The notes below the pieces were generated by a model. It had not been told where the DNA came from, did no database searches, and was given only the letters and a program-made list of their open reading frames with translations. From the NCBI GenBank assembly GCA_016926755.1, contig JAFGNZ010000397.1, positions 1 through 59,488 of the forward strand: 59,488 nucleotides of DNA, in the 5' to 3' direction. Both the position numbers and the translations under genes were made by a program. Position 1 is the first letter of the stretch, and each line of letters opens with the position of its first letter. The DNA comes from Myxococcaceae bacterium (lineage in GTDB: Bacteria; Myxococcota; Myxococcia; Myxococcales; Myxococcaceae). Below, piece by piece: positions 37,514 through 48,876 of this stretch.

Positions 37514-38793
37514 CGACCGCGACGCCGGGCAAGCCGGAGTTCTCCCGCATCAAGGAGCTGGTCTCCCACTGGAGCGCCGTGCGCAAGCTCATCCGCTCGG
37601 GCGACCAGGGGAACGTCGTCCCGGTGGTCATCCCCAAGGACCGGCGGGGCCAGGGCTGGCTGCTGCCGGTCGGGCTGGCGGTGTACCTGGCCGGGGTGGC
37701 GCTGGCGCTGGGAAGCGCGGCGGTGGGGCTGCTGGCGCTGCTGGTGCTGGCGGTGGCCCCGCTGTGGTGGTGGCGCCGCTCCATCGTGGAGATCGAGCAG
37801 GGCACCACGGGCATCATCTCGCGCTACGGGGAGATCGTCGGGACGATGTCACCCGGGCGGCACTACCTGTGGTGGCCCTGGCAGAAGGTGGAGTTCATCG
37901 TCGACACCTCCACCGAGATCCCCTACACGGCGCCGGTGCTCGCCTGCCCCACGCGGGAGAGCGTGCCGCTGAAGTCGATCGAGTTCTTCCTCAAGTTCCG
38001 CATCGTGGATCCGGTGCTGTTCGTGCGGCACATCGGCGCGAGCAACTTCGACATGGTGCTGAGCAGCGCGGTCCAGGATGCGATCCGCCAGCGGAGCCGA
38101 CAGGTGCAGACCGAGCGCGCGTATGACTTGCGGGGCAGCGACGTGGGGAGCACGCAGGAGCACCTGAACCGGCAGATGTCCCGCTACGGAGTGCGCATCC
38201 TCGGGGCGAACATCCCGGACGTGAAGCTGCCAGAGCAGTACCAGGAGCACCTGGCCACGCGGGAGCGGGTGTCCAAGGAGCTGGCGGCGTACGCGCGGGA
38301 GTGGGAGCTGGTCCGCAAGCAGCGCACGGACGCGCTGCTGATGGAGATCGAGCGGGCGAAGAAGCTGCGGGACGCGAAGCGCATCGAGGTGCGAGAGGCG
38401 CTGAACAAGGCGCGCGAGGACGTGGCGCGGATGCTCCAGGACCGGGAGACGGAGGCCCAGCGGGTGCGCTGGGAGATCGAGGCGCGGGGCCGTTCGACGC
38501 TCGCGGCCGCGGAGAACGAGGCGAAGGCGCTCCAGCATCTGGCCAAGGCCTACGCCGACAACCGGGCGGTGCTCCAGTACGAGCTGGCGGTGCGCCGGCT
38601 GGAGGTGGCGGGGAAGCTGGTGGGCAGCGTGCCCCGCCCCATCCTCGTGAAGAGTGACGGCGAGCAGGCCTCGCCGCTGTCCATGCTGCTGTTGTCCCAG
38701 CTCCTGCCGCGGCTGATGGGGGCGGAGCGCTCGGGCCGTTCGGACGGCGCGTGGGGCCCTCCATCCGGAGACGCACCGCCTCCCCCGGCCTGA
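37510..38793 (+). CDS. SPFH/band-7 domain membrane protein, second of a pair
   Basis: The 427-residue protein has hydrophobic segments at about 52-72 and 74-92, an SPFH domain (about 95-260, opening VEIEQGTTGIISRYGEIVGT and containing IEFFLKFRIVDPVLFV) and a long coiled coil (265-385) ending in a Pro-rich tail. Sequence similarity with the upstream partner is limited to the SPFH core, which resembles the HflK-HflC arrangement of two unequal subunits that alternate in one ring. The four-base overlap implies stoichiometric co-translation. It is the last gene of its unit; a strong hairpin follows within 20 bases. Confidence 0.88.
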   Translation: MTTATPGKPEFSRIKELVSHWSAVRKLIRSGDQGNVVPVVIPKDRRGQGWLLPVGLAVYLAGVALALGSAAVGLLALLVLAVAPLWWWRRSIVEIEQGTTGIISRYGEIVGTMSPGRHYLWWPWQKVEFIVDTSTEIPYTAPVLACPTRESVPLKSIEFFLKFRIVDPVLFVRHIGASNFDMVLSSAVQDAIRQRSRQVQTERAYDLRGSDVGSTQEHLNRQMSRYGVRILGANIPDVKLPEQYQEHLATRERVSKELAAYAREWELVRKQRTDALLMEIERAKKLRDAKRIEVREALNKAREDVARMLQDRETEAQRVRWEIEARGRSTLAAAENEAKALQHLAKAYADNRAVLQYELAVRRLEVAGKLVGSVPRPILVKSDGEQASPLSMLLLSQLLPRLMGAERSGRSDGAWGPPSGDAPPPPA

Positions 38794-38809
38794 GCCGCCC
38801 GAAACACAG

Positions 38810-38843
38810 CGGCCCGGCGCGCCTCGAAAGGCACACCGGGCCG
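38810..38843. terminator. bidirectional hairpin terminator between convergent genes
   Basis: CGGCCCGG (38810-38817) pairs with CCGGGCCG (38836-38843), and inside it GCCT pairs with AGGC around a CGAA tetraloop (38821-38832). It lies exactly between the ends of the SPFH operon and the aconitase gene and can serve both. Confidence 0.75.
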
Positions 38844-38866
38844 TGGTGCTTCAGCGCTCGAACGCG

Positions 38867-41599
<2,733 letters not shown>

Positions 41600-41763
41600 A
41601 TGTACGTTCGCCGTCCTTCCCCTATGGATGCGCGGTTTTCTAGGCCCGCCCCGGGCGGCTTGCAAAGAGTTCCTGCGCTCCCATCCAAGGGCGGACGATT
41701 ACCCTCGGTCGGGGGATAAGCCCTGGACGTTCCAGGCCCCTCCCACCTTCACCTTCACGCGGC

Positions 41764-43062
41764 TCAGAGGAGCTTGCGGAAGAAGTACAGCACGCGCTCC
41801 AGCGCCTTCCGCCAGAGCGGCCGGCGGCGGAACTCCGCCAGCGTCACCTCGCGGCAGCTCCCGCAGTCATTGCGGAAGGACTCCTCCACGGCCTGCCCCA
41901 GCCGCGGATCCGCGAAGACGGCGTTCACCTCGTGGTTGAAGGCCAGGCTCATCCGCTCCAGGTTGAACGAGCCGATCGTCCCCCACACCCCGTCCACCAC
42001 CGCCGTCTTCGCGTGCAGCACGCCGCGCTGCCACTCGAAGACGCGCACCCCCGCGCTCAGCAGCTTCTCGTAGAAGGCCCGCGTGCAGTGCTCCAGGAAG
42101 GGGTGATCGCTCCGGGCGTTGAGCAGCAGGCTCACCTCCACCCCACGCTGGGCGGCCTCCCGCAGCACCGCCACCATGCGGCGATCCGGCACGAAGTAGG
42201 CCGCGGCGATCAGCACGCTGCGCCGCGCCCGGCTGATGGCGTGCAGGTACGCCCGGTGGATGCTCCGCCGGCTGGAGAGCACCGAGAGGCACACCAGCCC
42301 CCTGCGAGGCCCCGGCCGCCTGCGCCGGGAGAGCTGGTACAGCCGGTTGCGGAGCCGGCCCAGCTTGTCCTGGAAGGCCATGCGCCAGGTGGCCAGGAAG
42401 CGGCGCTCCAGCTCGTGCACCGCCGGGCCTTCAATCCGCAGCACGTCGTCTCGCCAGCCCGCGCCCTGCTCCCCCACCGGCGCCCAGTGCGCGGAGATGT
42501 TCACCCCGCCCACGAAGGCCACCTCCCCGTCCACCACGAGGATCTTCCGGTGATCTCTGCGCAGCAGGTGGCGCAGCCCGCGGCTCAGGCTGAAAGGCTT
42601 GAAGGGGCGGATGTCCACCCCGCGCTGGCGCAGCGACGCGAAGAAGCCGCGGCGGCTCGTCCACGAGCCCACCGCGTCATAGAGCACCTTCACGTGGACG
42701 CCCCGCTCGGCCGCCTCGGCCAGCGCCAGGCCGAACAGCTCGCCCACCGCGTCGGTGATGAACATGTACGTCTCGAGGCGGATGTAGCGGCGCGCGCCCC
42801 GGATGGCCTCGAGCATCGCCGGGTAGGCCTCCACCCCGTCCCGCAGCAGCTGGCAGGCGTTGCCGTGGAGGATGGAGTGGCTGCGCGGCAGGTAGTAGCG
42901 CGCCAACAGCCGGTTGGGGACCGTCGGGCTCCAGACAACCCCATGCTCGGGAACGGGGCCGTGCCCCCGCGACGGCCCGGCCTCGGGCCGCTCCTCTCGC
43001 GCCGGTCGCTCCTCGAGCCGCGCCAGCCCTGTCTCCTCGCTCCCCACCTCCTGCTCGTGCAT
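41764..43062 (-). CDS. phospholipase D family protein, cardiolipin synthase B-like
   Basis: The 432-residue protein has two HKD catalytic motifs, one per half: HRKILVVDGEVAFVGGVN (about 195) and HAKTAVVDGVWGTIGSFN (about 370). Each supplies the His-Lys-Asp of the PLD superfamily. The remainder follows cardiolipin synthases of the ClsB type, with RLETYMFITDAVGELFGLAL near the first half's start. No N-terminal membrane helices are present, unlike ClsA, which fits ClsB. A hydrophilic, disordered-looking extension of about 45 residues precedes the domain. The likely reaction joins two phosphatidylglycerol molecules, or phosphatidylglycerol and phosphatidylethanolamine, into cardiolipin. Confidence 0.88.
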   Translation of the reverse strand: MHEQEVGSEETGLARLEERPAREERPEAGPSRGHGPVPEHGVVWSPTVPNRLLARYYLPRSHSILHGNACQLLRDGVEAYPAMLEAIRGARRYIRLETYMFITDAVGELFGLALAEAAERGVHVKVLYDAVGSWTSRRGFFASLRQRGVDIRPFKPFSLSRGLRHLLRRDHRKILVVDGEVAFVGGVNISAHWAPVGEQGAGWRDDVLRIEGPAVHELERRFLATWRMAFQDKLGRLRNRLYQLSRRRRPGPRRGLVCLSVLSSRRSIHRAYLHAISRARRSVLIAAAYFVPDRRMVAVLREAAQRGVEVSLLLNARSDHPFLEHCTRAFYEKLLSAGVRVFEWQRGVLHAKTAVVDGVWGTIGSFNLERMSLAFNHEVNAVFADPRLGQAVEESFRNDCGSCREVTLAEFRRRPLWRKALERVLYFFRKLL

Positions 43063-43137
43063 GGCAGGACAACGTTGAGGATGGCCTGGCGGACCGGCAA
43101 CCCACCGTCAGGCCCGCCTCCGCCTCCCAGGGAGATA

Positions 43138-43159
43138 GGCCGTCCACTCCTGGACGGCC
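43138..43159 (-). terminator. hairpin behind the FHA gene
   Basis: GGCCGTCCA (43138-43146) and TGGACGGCC (43151-43159) form a perfect nine-pair stem with a four-base loop, three bases beyond the FHA stop codon. No T-run follows, so strength as a terminator is uncertain. Confidence 0.6.
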
Positions 43160-43162
43160 CGG

Positions 43163-44755
43163 CTACAGCCCGTACTCGGCGCGCTTGTTCTCCGCGTGCG
43201 TGGCGCACGGCTGATCAAACTCGGGGAAGTATTCCCGGATGAACTCGAGCGTGTTCCGGGCCGCGGAGTAGTTGCGCTGGTTGTAGTAGCCCTCGGTCTC
43301 CAGCAGCAGCTTGGCGCACGTCCTGTCCAGCTCCTGCTGCGCGTCCTTCATCCGATCCCGCGCCTCGAAGTACAGATCCGGCTTGGGCTCCGGGTGGGCC
43401 TCCAGCAGCAGCCACGCCTCGCGGAAGGACTTCCACGCCTCGTAGCGGTTGCGCGCGCCCACGGCCGCCCGCTCGAAGTTCTGCTTGCCGCGCGCGTAGG
43501 CGTTGCGCGCCTCCGTCACGAGCTGATCGGGCGGCAGATCCGGCAGCAGCGCCTTCTCCACCCACACGTTCCACAGCCGCCACGACTCCTCGCCGGGCGG
43601 GTTCTTCACGTTGTCGAAGGTGATGCGGTTGACCTCGCCCTTCTTGAGCAGGTTGGGCGGGATCATCAGCTCCAGCGAGCGATCACGGCTGGCCAGCGTG
43701 TCCGCGGGCACCTGCCCCACGTCCACGCCGTTCACCGTCACCACCACCTCTGCCTGGGAGATGCCCTGGGCCTGGAAGTGGATGATGACGACCGCCCGCG
43801 TGGCCGCCGTGTACTCCCAGGTGAAGGTCTTCTGATCCGCGCGCTGCCACGTCACCCCCGGCCCCGCGCCGAACGAGTCCGTGATGGGCTGGGTGGTGAG
43901 CATCATGGGCTCGGCCCGGCCATCCCCCGTCGGGAGGATGCCCTGGGTGGCCACCGCCCAGTACGCGCCTCCCACCGCCGCGAGCCCCAGCGTCAGCAGG
44001 CCGCCGATGATGGCGCGGCGCGTGCCCGCTTTCGCCTGGAGCCAGAAGAGCTTGAACTGAGCGATGGGGCCCGAGGACTCGCGCTTGATGCGGGCCTTCT
44101 CGGCGGCGGACAGCCCGCTGGAACGGGCCGGCGCCGCGCGCTCCATCGCCGCCTGGGCGCCGGGATTGGAGGCGCGCCGCGGCGCGGGCGAGGCGGAGGA
44201 CACGCGCTGGAGGCCGGACGCGCGGGGACTGCCCACCGGGGCGGCGTTGGCGCGCGAGGGGCGCACCGCGGGCAGGGCGCGGGTGGCGGAGCGCTGCAGC
44301 TTGTCCAGCTCCTCCGGATCCGCCTCATCGCCCTCTGGCTTCAGCGCCTCGCCCCTGTTCTTCGGGCGCGGCTTCACCTTGTCCACGGAGACGATGCGCG
44401 TGGCGGGATCAGCCGCCGGGACAGCCCCCTCGTCCGTGCCGGGCTCCTCGCCGGGATCCTCCGCCAGCGCCGCGAAGACGAACACCACCGGCCCCAGCGT
44501 GAGCTGATCCCCGTCCGCCAGCGCCTGCTGCTTGGTGACGGGCGCGCCGTTCACCTTGGTGCCGTTGGAGCTGCCCATGTCCTCGATGAGGAAGCGGTGG
44601 CCTTCATTGAAGATCCGGCAGTGCTTGCGAGACACGCCGGCGTCGTAGAGCACGACGTCGCACTCGGGCGTGCGCCCGATGAGCACGGAGTCCTGATCGA
44701 ACTCGAACTCCTTGCCCGCGTCCTTGCCCTCGGCGATCTTCAGCTGGAAGCCCAT
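43163..44755 (-). CDS. FHA-domain membrane protein
   Basis: The 530-residue protein starts with a forkhead-associated domain (residues 1-95): SVLIGRTPECDVVLYDAGVSRKHC and DMGSSNGTKVNG carry the residues that bind phosphothreonine (Arg27, Ser43, Asn64 region). A long disordered Ala/Pro/Arg linker (100-235) leads to a membrane helix (about 247-268, AIIGGLLTLGLAAVGGAYWAV). A periplasmic beta domain comes next (VVVTVNGVDVGQVPADTL), then a helical, TPR-like C-terminus. It can therefore read kinase output inside the cell and carry a domain outside; the two kinases in this window are possible but unproven partners. The promoter region is shared with the WYL pair upstream, only six bases separating the genes. 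Confidence 0.85.
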   Translation of the reverse strand: MGFQLKIAEGKDAGKEFEFDQDSVLIGRTPECDVVLYDAGVSRKHCRIFNEGHRFLIEDMGSSNGTKVNGAPVTKQQALADGDQLTLGPVVFVFAALAEDPGEEPGTDEGAVPAADPATRIVSVDKVKPRPKNRGEALKPEGDEADPEELDKLQRSATRALPAVRPSRANAAPVGSPRASGLQRVSSASPAPRRASNPGAQAAMERAAPARSSGLSAAEKARIKRESSGPIAQFKLFWLQAKAGTRRAIIGGLLTLGLAAVGGAYWAVATQGILPTGDGRAEPMMLTTQPITDSFGAGPGVTWQRADQKTFTWEYTAATRAVVIIHFQAQGISQAEVVVTVNGVDVGQVPADTLASRDRSLELMIPPNLLKKGEVNRITFDNVKNPPGEESWRLWNVWVEKALLPDLPPDQLVTEARNAYARGKQNFERAAVGARNRYEAWKSFREAWLLLEAHPEPKPDLYFEARDRMKDAQQELDRTCAKLLLETEGYYNQRNYSAARNTLEFIREYFPEFDQPCATHAENKRAEYGL

Positions 44756-44761
44756 GCGTCC

Positions 44762-45685
44762 CTAGAATCCTAACGAGGCTTGGGCGGCCCGGGCAACGGC
44801 GGCGCGCGCGGAGGCCGGCTCCAGCACCTCGGCCTCTCCGCCGAAGGACAGCACCCACTGGGTGAGCCACCGCTCGCTGTCGCCCGCCACGCGCACCTCG
44901 ACGCCGCCGTCCGGCAGCGGCCGAGCGTCCGAGCCGAAGCGCTCGGTGACATAGGGGGCGACCAGCTTGGAGAAGCGCACCCGGACGCCCGCATCGGTCC
45001 GGGCCGGGTTGGGCACCGCGGCGCGAGCATCCGCCGGAGGCTGGAAGGAGGTGTCCGTGAGCGCCAGGCTCTCCATCCGGTCCAGCCGGAACAGCCGCGC
45101 GTCCTGCCGCGTGTGGCAGAAGCCCTGGAGGTACCACTGCCCGCGGTGGCTGAGCAGCTCGTAGGGGCGCACCCGCCGCGGCTCCGACGTCCTCCCCGGG
45201 CTGGCGTAGTCGAACGTCACCTCCCGCCGCTCGAGGATGGCGCGGGTGAGCGGCCCCAAGGACTGCGGGGCCTCCGAGGAGGCGTCGATCTTCCGGTACA
45301 TCTCCCGGTACCGCTCGCGCGCGGTGGCCGGGAGGATGCGCTCCAGCTTCTGCAGGGCGCTCTGGAGCGCGTCGCCAGCGGCCGGGCGCAAGAGCTCCGC
45401 CGCGGCGGCCAGGGCCGCGGCCTCGCCCGCCGTCAGCCGAGGCGGCCGGGACAGGCGCTGATCCAGGTCCACGTAGACGCGATCATTGTCCACGTAGATG
45501 TCCACGTAGTCGTCCGGGTTGAAGGGCGGCCGGCCCACGCAGGTGAGCAGATCCAGCTCCTCCAGCAGGTCCTCGCGCTTCACGTTGAGGGCCTTGGACA
45601 GATCATCCACCGTGACGCCCGGGTGCTTGGAGACGTAGGGGACCAGGAACAGCAGGCGGCGGAGCCGCTCGTGGACGGTGCTCAT
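44762..45685 (-). CDS. WYL-domain transcription regulator, PafC-like
   Basis: The 307-residue protein begins MSTVHERLRRLLFLVPYVSK, a winged-helix segment, continues FNPDDYVDIYVDNDRVYVDL, and then has a WYL domain (about 145-230) with VTFDYASPGRTSEPRRVRPYELLSHRGQWYLQGFC and ARLFRLDRM. A C-terminal WCX region follows (VRVRFSKLVAPYVTERFG). The ATG overlaps the stop of the upstream WYL gene. This order and the domain details match the PafB-PafC pair of actinobacteria, where the heterodimer drives much of the LexA-independent DNA-damage response. Whether the myxobacterial pair has that role is inference. No proteasome accessory genes are adjacent. Confidence 0.85.
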   Translation of the reverse strand: MSTVHERLRRLLFLVPYVSKHPGVTVDDLSKALNVKREDLLEELDLLTCVGRPPFNPDDYVDIYVDNDRVYVDLDQRLSRPPRLTAGEAAALAAAAELLRPAAGDALQSALQKLERILPATARERYREMYRKIDASSEAPQSLGPLTRAILERREVTFDYASPGRTSEPRRVRPYELLSHRGQWYLQGFCHTRQDARLFRLDRMESLALTDTSFQPPADARAAVPNPARTDAGVRVRFSKLVAPYVTERFGSDARPLPDGGVEVRVAGDSERWLTQWVLSFGGEAEVLEPASARAAVARAAQASLGF

Positions 45686-46707
45686 GCGCTCACCTTCTCC
45701 TCGGTGGAGGCGTGGCGTTCGTGGATGCGCGTGGCCATCTCCCGCACGCGGGTGACGGCGGCCTCCGGCCCCTCCACGCGGCAGTCCGGCCCCAGCGCCA
45801 TGCAGAAGCGCAGCAGCCCATCCAGGTACGTCACCCCCAGCCGGGCGCGCACGCCCTGCGCGCCCTCCGTCGCGGGCTCCACCGAGGCGCCCGGGAAGAG
45901 GCTGGCGGCGCGCTGGGCGGGATCTCCCTTCAACAGCAGCGTCACCTCCATGGGCGCGTGGAAGCGGTGCTGCCACGGGTAGTAGGCCACGTGCGCGTCC
46001 AGCGAGAAGTCCGCCGGCACCTCGAAGTCCGGCGTGCGCGGCCTGGCCGTGTTCACCTTCAGCTCGCGGATGCGGTGCACGTGGAAGGTGCGCAGCCCCT
46101 GGCGCAGGTGGCAGTAGCCCACGAGCGTCCAGACGCCGCGGCGCAGCGCCAACCCGTACGGATCCACCTTGCGCTCGATCACCTCCGGGCGCTTGGGCGA
46201 GGCATAGGCGATCTGCACCCACTTGTGCGCGGCGCACGCCTCCCAGAGCTGCTCCAGCCGGGCGGACAGCTCTGGATCTCCCTGGGCCGCGCCCAGCTCC
46301 ATGCGCACCCGCGGCGAGGGCAGCGCGTCCCCCGCGAAGAAGCCGATCTTGCGCAGCGCGTGCGCCAGATCGTCGCTGCCGGGGAAGGCGCCCGAGGCCA
46401 GCGCGGCGCTGCCCGCGGCGTACAGCACGGCGAGCTCCTCCTTCGTGAGGTCCGCCTCGGGCAGGTAGTACGCGCTCCGGTCGACGATGTAGCCGTCCTT
46501 CCGGTCGTCGTCGCCCTGGATATAGGTGAGCGGCAGGCCCAGCTCGAGCAGCTCCGCCTTGTCGCGCTCGAACTTGCGCTCGGCGGCATCGTCCGAGATG
46601 CCTCCGTAGTCTGCGGGGAAGTGCTCACGCAGCTCGGCCCACGAGATGGGCTCTCGCGCGTCGAGCAGCAGGGCAACCAGATCCAGGAGGCGTTCCGTGC
46701 GGTCCAT
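45682..46707 (-). CDS. WYL-domain transcription regulator, PafB-like
   Basis: The start at MDRTERLLDLVALLLDARE gives 341 residues; the upstream frame is Arg/Pro-rich and unlikely. The N-terminal winged helix (residues 1-65, AAERKFERDKAELLELGLPL) is followed by GYIVDRSAYYLPEADLTKEEL, then the WYL domain (about 155-245, IAYASPKRPEVIERKVDPYGLALRRGVWTLVGYC with FHVHRIRELKV) and a WCX tail. It forms an overlapping pair with the PafC-like gene. The ligand of WYL domains is thought to be nucleic acid or a nucleotide-derived signal. The gene starts a 313-bp divergent region. Confidence 0.85.
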   Translation of the reverse strand: MDRTERLLDLVALLLDAREPISWAELREHFPADYGGISDDAAERKFERDKAELLELGLPLTYIQGDDDRKDGYIVDRSAYYLPEADLTKEELAVLYAAGSAALASGAFPGSDDLAHALRKIGFFAGDALPSPRVRMELGAAQGDPELSARLEQLWEACAAHKWVQIAYASPKRPEVIERKVDPYGLALRRGVWTLVGYCHLRQGLRTFHVHRIRELKVNTARPRTPDFEVPADFSLDAHVAYYPWQHRFHAPMEVTLLLKGDPAQRAASLFPGASVEPATEGAQGVRARLGVTYLDGLLRFCMALGPDCRVEGPEAAVTRVREMATRIHERHASTEEKVSA

Positions 46708-47020
46708 GTCGGGAGGGCGGCGACGATGGCGAATCCGGGTACGCGGGGTCAAGGCGGGCATGGGCATTGGGCGAGCGGACGGCGGGCGAGTAAGGGTGGG
46801 TCCGGATCGGATATCCACACCTTACTGAACACGCAAGCAGGTAAATCACCGTAGACAAATAACCCACACCGGAGTTGCACACTCGTGAGACAAGGGGGGC
46901 TCGCTCTCGGATCGCATCTGGGGTATTCCTTGGGAAAAGCAACCGGAGACGCTCGGGTGGTAGGGGGTGTGGCGAGAACCGGGCCGGCATGGCGCGAAGG
47001 TTGCTTGGCGAGGGCTCACC
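46708..47020. other. divergent intergenic region, presumed promoters
   Basis: This separates the PafB-like gene (minus) from the small exported protein (plus). The centre (46,800-46,960) is noticeably more A/T-rich than its flanks, with GGATCGGATATCC, TGAACACGCAAGCAGG and a TAGACAAATAACCC stretch. I cannot assign a specific promoter or operator with confidence. Confidence 0.4.
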
Positions 47021-47488
47021 GTGAACCGCTCCTCCCTTCTCAGAAGTGTGCTCGCTGGGCTGGCGTTGGTGGGCCTCGCCATCTCCCTGGCTCCAGCGCC
47101 GGCTCAGGCCGAGTCGCTCTACTTCGCGCTCGAGGTCCGGCGTGAGGGGCGGCTGGTGGCCCAGCCCAAGCTGTTGGGTGAGACGGGGCGGACGATTCGC
47201 GCCGAGCGCCGCAAGCCAGGCGCCGCGCAGTCGGACTACCGGTTGATCCTCACCCCCATCGCCGAGGGGAACACGTACCACCTCTCGCTGGAGGTGGCGC
47301 TGCCGGAGCTGCGAGGCCACTCGGAGCTGGCGCTGCTCCATGGCCAGCAGCGCAAGCTGCAGCTCGGCAAGGCCCCGGGCGAGCTGGAGGTGTCCCTGCT
47401 GCTCATGCGCGTGGACTCTCCCGAGTTCCGAGCGCTCATGGATCTGGCGGACGAGAGCGCTGGCCAGGGCGGCAACCGCCCCATCTGA
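47021..47488 (+). CDS. small exported protein
   Basis: Translation from GTG gives 155 residues with a Sec signal peptide (RSVLAGLALVGLAISLAPAPAQA, cleavage before ESLYFALEVRREG). The mature protein is a compact, beta-rich domain of about 125 residues with a repeating hydrophobic pattern (YRLILTPIAEGNTYHLSLEV, GELEVSLLLMRVDSPEF). The family is not recognised. The alternating strands suggest a periplasmic beta-sandwich. A longer in-frame extension upstream of the GTG lacks protein character. Confidence 0.7.
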   Translation: MNRSSLLRSVLAGLALVGLAISLAPAPAQAESLYFALEVRREGRLVAQPKLLGETGRTIRAERRKPGAAQSDYRLILTPIAEGNTYHLSLEVALPELRGHSELALLHGQQRKLQLGKAPGELEVSLLLMRVDSPEFRALMDLADESAGQGGNRPI

Positions 47489-47596
47489 CGCCCCCCTGCC
47501 CGTCCCACTTCCGGGATGACTGATCCCATAGCTGGGATCCGGCCGGGCCCCAGTCCACTCCCCTGCCCTTGCCTGCCATCCGATCAGCAGGGGGGA

Positions 47597-48724
47597 CTAC
47601 AGGACGGCCAGATCGTCACGGTGCACGGCCTCGTCGATGTACCGGTAGCCGAGGATGGACTCGATGTCGGAGCTCTTGCGGCCGGCGATGCGGCGCAGCT
47701 CGCTGTCCTCGTAGGCGCTGAGCCCGCGAGCGAAGACGGCGCCCTGCTCGTCCACCAGGTCCACGGGATCACCCCGGCCGAAGTCCCCCTCCACCTGCTT
47801 CACGCCCGAGGGCAGCAGGCTGCGCTTGGCGGCGGTGATGGCCTCGCGCGCCCCGGCATCCACGAAGAGCCGGCCCTTGGGGCGAAGGGCGTGGGCGATC
47901 CAGGCCATGCGGGCGCTGCGCCGGTTCTCGGCGGCCTCGAAGAGCGTCCCCGTGGGCTCGCCCTGGAGCACCGCGCGCAGGCGGCCGGGCACGGCGCCGG
48001 AGGTGATGACACAGCGGATGCCGCGCTCGGCCGCGCGGGCGGCGGCGCGGACCTTGGTGGCCATGCCGCCCGTGCCCACCGTGCTGCCGCTGCCGCCGGC
48101 CAGGGCGAGCAGCTCCGGCGTCACCGTGTCCACCCGCTCCATCAGCTTCGCCTGGGGATCCTTGCGCGGATCCGCCGTGTACAGGCCCTCCACGTCGGAC
48201 AGCACCACGAGCACCTCGGCCTCGACGACGCCGGCCACCAGGCTCGCCAGCGTGTCGTTGTCTCCGAACTTCAGCTCGTCCACGGAGACGGTGTCGTTCT
48301 CGTTGATGACGGGCACCACGCCCGCCTCCACCAGCCGGTCCAGGGCGTGCTTCACGTTGAGGTAGCGCCGCCGATCCTGCACATCCTCGTGGGTGAGCAG
48401 CACCTGGGCCACGCGCTTGTCCGCCCGGCCGAACGCCTCCTCGTACGCCTGCATGAGGCGGCTCTGGCCCACCGCCGCGCAGGCCTGCTTGCCGGGGATG
48501 TCCTTGGGGCGCGCCGGCAGCCCCAGCCGCTCCACGCCCAGGGCGATGGCGCCGCTGGACACCACCACCAGCTCGCGATCCCGCGCGGCCCAGAGCAGAT
48601 CCTCGCTCAGCGCCTGGAAGTGCGCGCGGTTGAAGCGCCCCGTGGCGTTCGTCAGCGCGTTCGTTCCGATCTTCACCACCACGCGCCGGGCGGCGCGCAC
48701 TGCCTCTCGTCCCGTAGAGCTCAC
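47597..48724 (-). CDS. proB: glutamate 5-kinase
   Basis: The start at GTG (VSSTGREAVRAARRVVVKIG) gives 375 residues, near the E. coli length. The enzyme phosphorylates glutamate with ATP in the first step of proline synthesis. An amino-acid-kinase domain (residues 15-260) shows VVVKIGTNALTN, VVVSSGAIALGVERLG, NENDTVSVDELKFGDNDTLA and GTGGMATKVRAA. A PUA domain (about 285-375, GRLFVDAGAREAI...) follows, as in enzymes that are feedback-inhibited by proline. No proA is adjacent. The gene is divergent from hflX, with about 150 bp between them. Confidence 0.95.
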   Translation of the reverse strand: MSSTGREAVRAARRVVVKIGTNALTNATGRFNRAHFQALSEDLLWAARDRELVVVSSGAIALGVERLGLPARPKDIPGKQACAAVGQSRLMQAYEEAFGRADKRVAQVLLTHEDVQDRRRYLNVKHALDRLVEAGVVPVINENDTVSVDELKFGDNDTLASLVAGVVEAEVLVVLSDVEGLYTADPRKDPQAKLMERVDTVTPELLALAGGSGSTVGTGGMATKVRAAARAAERGIRCVITSGAVPGRLRAVLQGEPTGTLFEAAENRRSARMAWIAHALRPKGRLFVDAGAREAITAAKRSLLPSGVKQVEGDFGRGDPVDLVDEQGAVFARGLSAYEDSELRRIAGRKSSDIESILGYRYIDEAVHRDDLAVL

Positions 48725-48876
48725 GGGGCGAGGATAGGCTGGAAGCGAGCGCGCCGCTCGGGTGTTGCTCCCAGTCCCTCTTTTCGATCCCGGAGCCGTG
48801 AAACCGGGTCGGCAAGCTCCTAAAATGAGGGGGACGGTATGGATGCGGGCCGCTTTCCGCACGGGAGAAGGACGAT

